The notes under the pieces are model-generated. The model saw only the letters and a list, made by a program, of their open reading frames with translations, was not told the origin of the DNA and did not search any database. The position numbers and the translations under genes were made by a program. Of a DNA stretch of 64,000 nt, positions 59,755-64,000 are shown one piece after another (within the stretch, counting starts at the first letter, position 1; every line of letters starts with the position of its first letter). The stretch is from contig JAPPMG010000002.1 in NCBI GenBank assembly GCA_028819215.1, positions 111,007 through 175,006 of the forward strand. The letters are read 5' to 3'. This DNA is from Bryobacterales bacterium (GTDB lineage Bacteria; Acidobacteriota; Terriglobia; Bryobacterales; UBA6623).

Positions 59755-60560
59755 TGGCTGGCCTTTGTGGGGGCCCAATCGGTCCGCTCACCGTAGCTCA
59801 AGGAACGATATGGAACGTCTGTAGGATGTAGACCGCTGCATGCAGGGCAATAGCTGCGTCTGTCGAAGATGCTGCTTTTGCGCGCCATTTCGTCAGTGTT
59901 ACTCCCTATACTTCGACTGGCTTGCCGTCCGAGCAGATCTGGCCATACTTGTAGTCAGTCAAGCGTTTCAAGTCCTCAGACTCAACGTCCCTCGAATACG
60001 GAGTTTAAGGCCAACGCGCCGGCTCTGGTTCCCCCGTCCATGTCCACTTTCCAGACCGGAATCCGCCGGACTATCCGAGTCGTTGCCGAACCCCACCGGA
60101 CCGCGGTTCGTTCACTGCCCGCAGCCGTTCAGCGTCCCGAACGGCCCGCCATACGACGTATCCTGACCCGGCCGTAGTGATCATAACGGGCGGGTATAGC
60201 CCACTTGAACGATGACCTCACGCACCCCAACCTGTGGTCGATGCGCGGCATCCAGAGCGCCAACCCATCCCCTCCGGTGGGAACTCCAGCACGACCCGGT
60301 TCGCCAAGCTCCCCGATTCCACGCCCGCCCGGCAATCCAGGCCGCAACGTGTGATCGGCCGCGACTCGGATCGATTCTCCGCCGATGTCGGAACCGAACC
60401 GCGCAGTCCCCCGCTCCCTTCGCACGCCGGTGACGAAATAGCCTCTCCACCTTCACCCAGCAGCGCGCCCGGCGCGTATCTCAGCCGGACGTTCGCGCCC
60501 CAGCCACCGGTCTTCTCCTCGGCGTCTGGGACCCGGCCAGCGGAATCCGCAGTTTTGGGC
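59755..60560. other. Intergenic stretch of the island, no gene recognised
   Basis: About 800 bp between integrase and the PD-(D/E)XK-like gene. Open frames up to about 108 codons occur on both strands, but they are low-complexity, rich in Pro/Ser/Arg and do not resemble proteins. I see no transposase and no CRISPR repeats. The stretch may be decayed DNA or carry an attachment site or small RNA that cannot be recognised by eye. Confidence 0.5.
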
Positions 60561-60968
60561 TCAGGGCTGGCCAATGCGCTGCCATTGCTCCTCGAACGCA
60601 TCCACGGCGTACTGCTTGAGCGGTAGCCAGTACGCCCGCTTTCCGCCGAGGTTGCGAATGGCCAAGGCCCGCACCTCGTGAGGCAGCAAGACGTACGCTC
60701 GCGGATGATCCGTGCCAAGCGAATTCACGATGATCCAGAAGTCCCCCATGATCTTCTCGATGTCCGTGCCTAGCGGAACGGTATCCGCCTTCGTCAGGCT
60801 CTTAACCTGGATAGTGCGCACAGTCTTGCCATCGACACTGAAGCAGACGACATCGATTCCACGGGTATTGCGCGCCGTCGGCATGACATTCCAGCCGAGC
60901 GCGGAGAGCCTGTAGCAGGCGTAGTACAGACCCGTATTCCCGACGATCCCTGTTGGCAGTTTCGTCAC
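60561..60968 (-). CDS. PD-(D/E)XK-like small protein, possible nuclease
   Basis: The 135-residue protein opens KLPTGIVGNTGLYYACYRLSALGWNVMPTARNTRGIDVVCFS and continues VRTIQVKSLTKAD, where Asp in GIDVV and QxK in IQVKS have the spacing of the PD-(D/E)XK nuclease core. The C-terminal half ends DAFEEQWQRIG. I know related hypothetical proteins but no assigned role; some belong to restriction or mobile contexts. GTG 60968 follows GGGAGG by 5 nt, which favours this start over the ATG at 61019. It lies in the integrase island, downstream of the higBA relic on the same strand. Confidence 0.7.
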   Translation of the reverse strand: MTKLPTGIVGNTGLYYACYRLSALGWNVMPTARNTRGIDVVCFSVDGKTVRTIQVKSLTKADTVPLGTDIEKIMGDFWIIVNSLGTDHPRAYVLLPHEVRALAIRNLGGKRAYWLPLKQYAVDAFEEQWQRIGQP

Positions 60969-61059
60969 CGTCACCTCCCTCGGGTGCCACTCCCCCGCAA
61001 GTTCGCAGCGCGGCGTCATAGTAGCACCCTGTCCGTGCCGGTAGCGCTTCCAGGACTAG

Positions 61060-61197
61060 CGACATCTCGGCGACCGGAGCAAGGCACATCTCGTCGAACG
61101 CCTTCATCGTGCGCTTCACCATCACCCCTGCTTCCGTCATGCCGAGCGCGGTTTCGTGCACCGACGCCAGCACTTCGCTCCGGTATTCCTTAGCCAT
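61060..61197 (-). pseudogene. HigA-like antitoxin, 5' fragment
   Basis: The frame from ATG 61197 encodes the N-terminal 46 residues of a HigA antitoxin: SEVLASVHETALGM, then KRTMKAFDEMCLAPVAEM. After this the sequence diverges and the helix-turn-helix of the intact relative at 20480-20797 is missing, so DNA binding is lost. The first 45 residues match that gene closely (the KRTMKAFDEMCL segment is identical). The frame continues toward the nuclease gene but without similarity to antitoxins. Confidence 0.7.
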
Positions 61198-61333
61198 CGC
61201 AATCCACCTCCTTGATCGTCCCGTTGGCCAGCATCGCTTTAAGGCCGGACTCGTCCAACGCGAACGTCTCGTCCGCGAGTCTTCGCAGCGCCTCGGTCTC
61301 GCCGCTCCGCAAATCTTCCCGATCGATATCGAC
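61190..61333 (-). pseudogene. HigB-like toxin, C-terminal remnant
   Basis: About 47 codons upstream of the antitoxin fragment encode DREDLRSGETEALRRLADETFALDESGLKAMLANGTIKEVDCDG, the C-terminal tail of a HigB toxin. A TAG stop at 61334-61336 immediately precedes this part in frame, so the toxin is interrupted. The end overlaps the antitoxin start by 8 nt exactly as at 20480-20487, and the ending GTI-EV-CDG is shared with that copy. Confidence 0.62.
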
Positions 61334-61551
61334 CTACATGATCGGATCAAGGACACCGATTGCGTCTTGCCTCCGAGGGCATCTTGACGCCGGACTTGCC
61401 GTTCGGCATGGAGGCCAACCTCGAGCGAGGTCCCCACCTAGCACTTTTGGCGGGTGCATCTAGCAGCCACATTCGGCGGTCGCGATAATGAACTCTCGTT
61501 GGTTGCGGCCCAATCCGGCCGTGGTTATCCGCCGCAGAAACAAGGTCACTG

Positions 61552-64000
61552 ATGGCAATTGAGCGCTGGCGTGATGAGGAAGGTGCAGGGAAGCGTCTGG
61601 CGGTGCATCGCTTCGCCGGCCTGCTGTCCATAGACCTTGAGGGCAGCGGGCGCATCGGGGCGATCGGGGCAATACGAACCGACCGCTCGACCGCATTTAC
61701 TTGGCGCGGATCTAGCGGTGGGTTGCGCGCGGCCCTTGCGGCACTCGATGAATTCGCCGAGGGAGCGCTTTATCTCGTCGGCCACAACATCATCGAACAC
61801 GACCTTGAACTCCTCTCCCGGCACGCGCCGGACCTGAAGCTGCTCGACCTGCCCGCGATCGACACGCTTTACCTGAGCCCGCTGGCGTTTCCGGAGAATC
61901 CTTACCATCGCCTCGTCAAGCAGTATCAGGAACCCGCGCTGACGAGAGTGCAGGTCAACGATCCCTTGCTGGACGCGGCGCTGACGCTCGTCCTCTTCGC
62001 CGATGTCGCCGATGCACTGCAATCGAAGGCCGCAGACCTGCTACTGGCTTGGCACGCACTGCTTGCCGCGGGCGTCAAGGGACACGCCTTTGACCATCTA
62101 TTCCGCACGATCCGTGGCACCGATGCGACGCCGCTTGTCGAGGATGCAATTCCGGCGATAATGAACCGCCTCGGGGAGCATGGGTGCCCCAACCGGGCGG
62201 CCAGCATTGCCCGTGACGCGCTCTTGCATCCTCTCGCGCTCACCTATTTGCTCGCGTGGCTGCCGACGACCGGAGGCAACTCCATCATCCCTCCTTATGT
62301 CGAGAAGCGGTTCGAGCCGGGCACTCTCGCAACGAAGCTCCGCGACACGCATTGCGGAGACCGAGGCTGCCTGTGGTGCTCGGAACGCCTGGATGCCGGG
62401 AAGGCGCTAAAGCGTTGGTTCGGTTTTTCGGACTTCCGGGAGCAGCCCCAGAGCCGACACGGCGAGAGCCTTCAGCGCTCAATCGTCGAGAAACACCTTG
62501 CCCGCGAGCACGTCCTCGGGATCCTTCCCACCGGCACCGGTAAGTCCCTTTGCTATCAGCTCCCGGCGCTGATGCGCTACGAGGCGACGGGGGCGATCAC
62601 CGTGGTGATTTCACCGCTGGTGGCGCTGATGGCCGACCAGATCGCGGCTATGCGGCGCCAGCGCATCACATGCGCCACCACCATCAACGGCCTGATCTCG
62701 ATGCCGGAACGGGCCGAGGCGCTTGCCCACATCCGTCTGGGGGACGCAGGGATCGTTCTGGTCGCACCCGAGCAGCTTCGCAACCGTTCCTTCAATACGG
62801 CGATCGCGGGACGCCGCATCGGCGCCTGGGTGGTAGACGAGGCGCACTGCCTCTCGAAGTGGGGACACGACTTCCGCCCCGACTACCGCTACGTCGCGCG
62901 CTACATCGCCGAGCATCACGGGAAGGACTCGGCGCCGATCCTGTGCCTCACCGCGACCGCAAAGCACGACGTCGTCGCAGACATCCGCCAGCATTTTGAG
63001 CAGACCATTCAGGCGCGGCTCGAAGTCATCGATGGCGGGGCGGAACGCCGGAACCTGGAATTCGTCGTCATGCCGACCTCGGCATCGCAGCGGATCGAGC
63101 ACATCCATCGGGCAGTCGAAGACGCGCTCGGGAGAGCGGGGTCGGGCGGTGCCATCGTCTACTGCACGACCAAGCGGAGCACCGAGGAGACGGCCCAGTC
63201 GCTCGCCGACAAAGGGCTGTCCGCCCAGCACTTTCACTCCGGCCTCTCGCCGGAGCGGAAACGCGAGATACAGCGCGGCTTCCACGAGGGCGACATCGAC
63301 GTGGTGGTCGCCACGAACGCGTTCGGCATGGGCATCGACAAGCCCGACGTTCGTGCGGTCGTGCATGCTGAGATGCCGGGTTCGCTCGAGAGCTACCTCC
63401 AAGAAGCCGGGCGGGCGGGAAGAGACGGCGCACGCGCTCATTGCTTGCTGCTCTTCGAGCCCGGGGACGCCGGGCAGCAGTTCTCTCTCACCGCGCGGTC
63501 GCGGCTGGAGCGGCGCGACATCCAGGCGGTGCTGCGTGCGATTCGCCGCCTCGACCAGCGCCGCGGGCGTCACCACGGCGACTCCGAGGATTCGGTCATC
63601 GCGACTGCGGGAGAAATCCTTCTCCAAGACGATGACGGCGACTTCGCGCGCGACAGCGCCACCGATGACGACAGAGTGCGCACCGCGATCGCGTGGCTCG
63701 AGGAATCGAAGCTCGCGCGGCGCGACGAAAACCACACTTCCGTCTTCCCCTCGTCTCTGCGCGTCCCCAACCTAGTCGCGGCGCGCGAACGCATAGAGGT
63801 GGAGGGCCGCAGGCGAGACATTCGAAGCGACGTGCGCAAGCAGATGTTGCGCGTCGTGCAAACCCTGACGCATGCGGAACCGGACATCGGCGTCTCCACC
63901 GACGAGTTGATGAACGAGTGCGGCTGCACGATGGGACAGCTTCGCAAGGTGTTCAGCACGCTCGAGGAGATCGGGGTCGCGTCGAACGACATGCGCATCA
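61552..64000 (+). CDS. RecQ-family helicase with N-terminal DnaQ-like exonuclease (3' end outside window)
   Basis: The frame is open from ATG 61552 to the window end, at least 816 residues. An AAGGT lies 5 nt before the ATG. Residues about 20-150 carry a DEDD exonuclease: LLSIDLEGSG (DxE), LVGHNIIEHDL and NDPLLDAAL. A Cys cluster HCGDRGCLWC at about residues 266-275 then precedes the RecQ helicase: Walker A LPTGTGKSLCYQLPA near 326, the box VVDEAHCLSKWGHDFRPDYR near 428, CLTATA, and helicase C motifs such as FGMGIDKPDVR and QEAGRAGRDG. The combination recalls WRN-like nuclease-helicases but is bacterial. It sits in the integrase island. The C-terminal domains and role are outside view; a defence function is only a hypothesis. 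Confidence 0.88.
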   Translation, partial: MAIERWRDEEGAGKRLAVHRFAGLLSIDLEGSGRIGAIGAIRTDRSTAFTWRGSSGGLRAALAALDEFAEGALYLVGHNIIEHDLELLSRHAPDLKLLDLPAIDTLYLSPLAFPENPYHRLVKQYQEPALTRVQVNDPLLDAALTLVLFADVADALQSKAADLLLAWHALLAAGVKGHAFDHLFRTIRGTDATPLVEDAIPAIMNRLGEHGCPNRAASIARDALLHPLALTYLLAWLPTTGGNSIIPPYVEKRFEPGTLATKLRDTHCGDRGCLWCSERLDAGKALKRWFGFSDFREQPQSRHGESLQRSIVEKHLAREHVLGILPTGTGKSLCYQLPALMRYEATGAITVVISPLVALMADQIAAMRRQRITCATTINGLISMPERAEALAHIRLGDAGIVLVAPEQLRNRSFNTAIAGRRIGAWVVDEAHCLSKWGHDFRPDYRYVARYIAEHHGKDSAPILCLTATAKHDVVADIRQHFEQTIQARLEVIDGGAERRNLEFVVMPTSASQRIEHIHRAVEDALGRAGSGGAIVYCTTKRSTEETAQSLADKGLSAQHFHSGLSPERKREIQRGFHEGDIDVVVATNAFGMGIDKPDVRAVVHAEMPGSLESYLQEAGRAGRDGARAHCLLLFEPGDAGQQFSLTARSRLERRDIQAVLRAIRRLDQRRGRHHGDSEDSVIATAGEILLQDDDGDFARDSATDDDRVRTAIAWLEESKLARRDENHTSVFPSSLRVPNLVAARERIEVEGRRRDIRSDVRKQMLRVVQTLTHAEPDIGVSTDELMNECGCTMGQLRKVFSTLEEIGVASNDMRI

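Noticed and set aside
59840-60166. 108-codon plus-strand frame downstream of the integrase
   Set aside because: Pro/Ser/Arg-rich without a ribosome site or recognisable pattern. Several alternative frames of similar length overlap it, so there is no reason to prefer it.

Overview
The window is GC-rich bacterial chromosome, densely packed with genes. It most resembles an Acidobacteriota genome of the Bryobacter/Solibacter kind. The reasons are a tandem pair of von Willebrand A proteins of the VWFA-related Acidobacterial type, a TonB-receptor-like barrel protein, several sulfatases, Tat-exported Gfo/Idh/MocA oxidoreductases, and a DUF1552/DUF1592 cytochrome pair. This placement is inference; there is no rRNA or other taxonomic marker in the window, and I found no tRNA gene or CRISPR array.

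Layout. 0-7.6 kb: the start of an exported sulfatase, an exported zinc metalloprotease, a D-glycerate module (2-hydroxyacid dehydrogenase and glycerate 2-kinase, divergent from a tartronate-semialdehyde-reductase-like enzyme) and purB. 7.7-12.8 kb: an outer-membrane barrel protein and a solitary DUF262/HNH restriction-like enzyme. 13-24.6 kb, the most unusual stretch: two copies of a three-gene set (secreted family A, secreted family B, DUF6152-like) on either side of a PQQ dehydrogenase with a fused cytochrome c. Two DUF6644-like membrane proteins and a cytochrome c lipoprotein follow. A damaged higBA-type toxin-antitoxin locus directly abuts the second set. 24.6-30 kb: methylmalonate-semialdehyde dehydrogenase, a Tat-exported oxidoreductase with a HEAT protein, a PIN-toxin pair and an exported aldo/keto reductase. 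30-40 kb: mostly housekeeping (xseA, pta, pyrG), with a membrane phosphodiesterase, a VWA pair and small unknown proteins. 40-58 kb: catabolism and exported enzymes (iolG, ceramidase-like, enolase superfamily, beta-propeller glycosidase, three sulfatases, YbdK-type ligase, DUF1552/DUF1592, alpha/beta hydrolase, a signal-peptide-bearing 2-hydroxyacid dehydrogenase, a Tat-exported VOC protein). 58.2-64 kb: an accessory island with an AT-rich leader, a P4-type integrase, a PD-(D/E)XK-like protein, a second higBA relic and a large RecQ helicase with an N-terminal DnaQ-like exonuclease that runs off the window.

How the parts may work together. The A/B/DUF6152/PQQ-dehydrogenase/DUF6644/cytochrome block reads as a periplasmic oxidation system whose substrate is unknown. 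The surrounding exported hydrolases, sulfatases and oxidoreductases suggest a lifestyle of degrading sulfated or complex organic matter. A second theme is transcriptional: at least twelve genes have a -10-like hexamer ending only 6-10 nt before the start codon, which predicts leaderless mRNAs.
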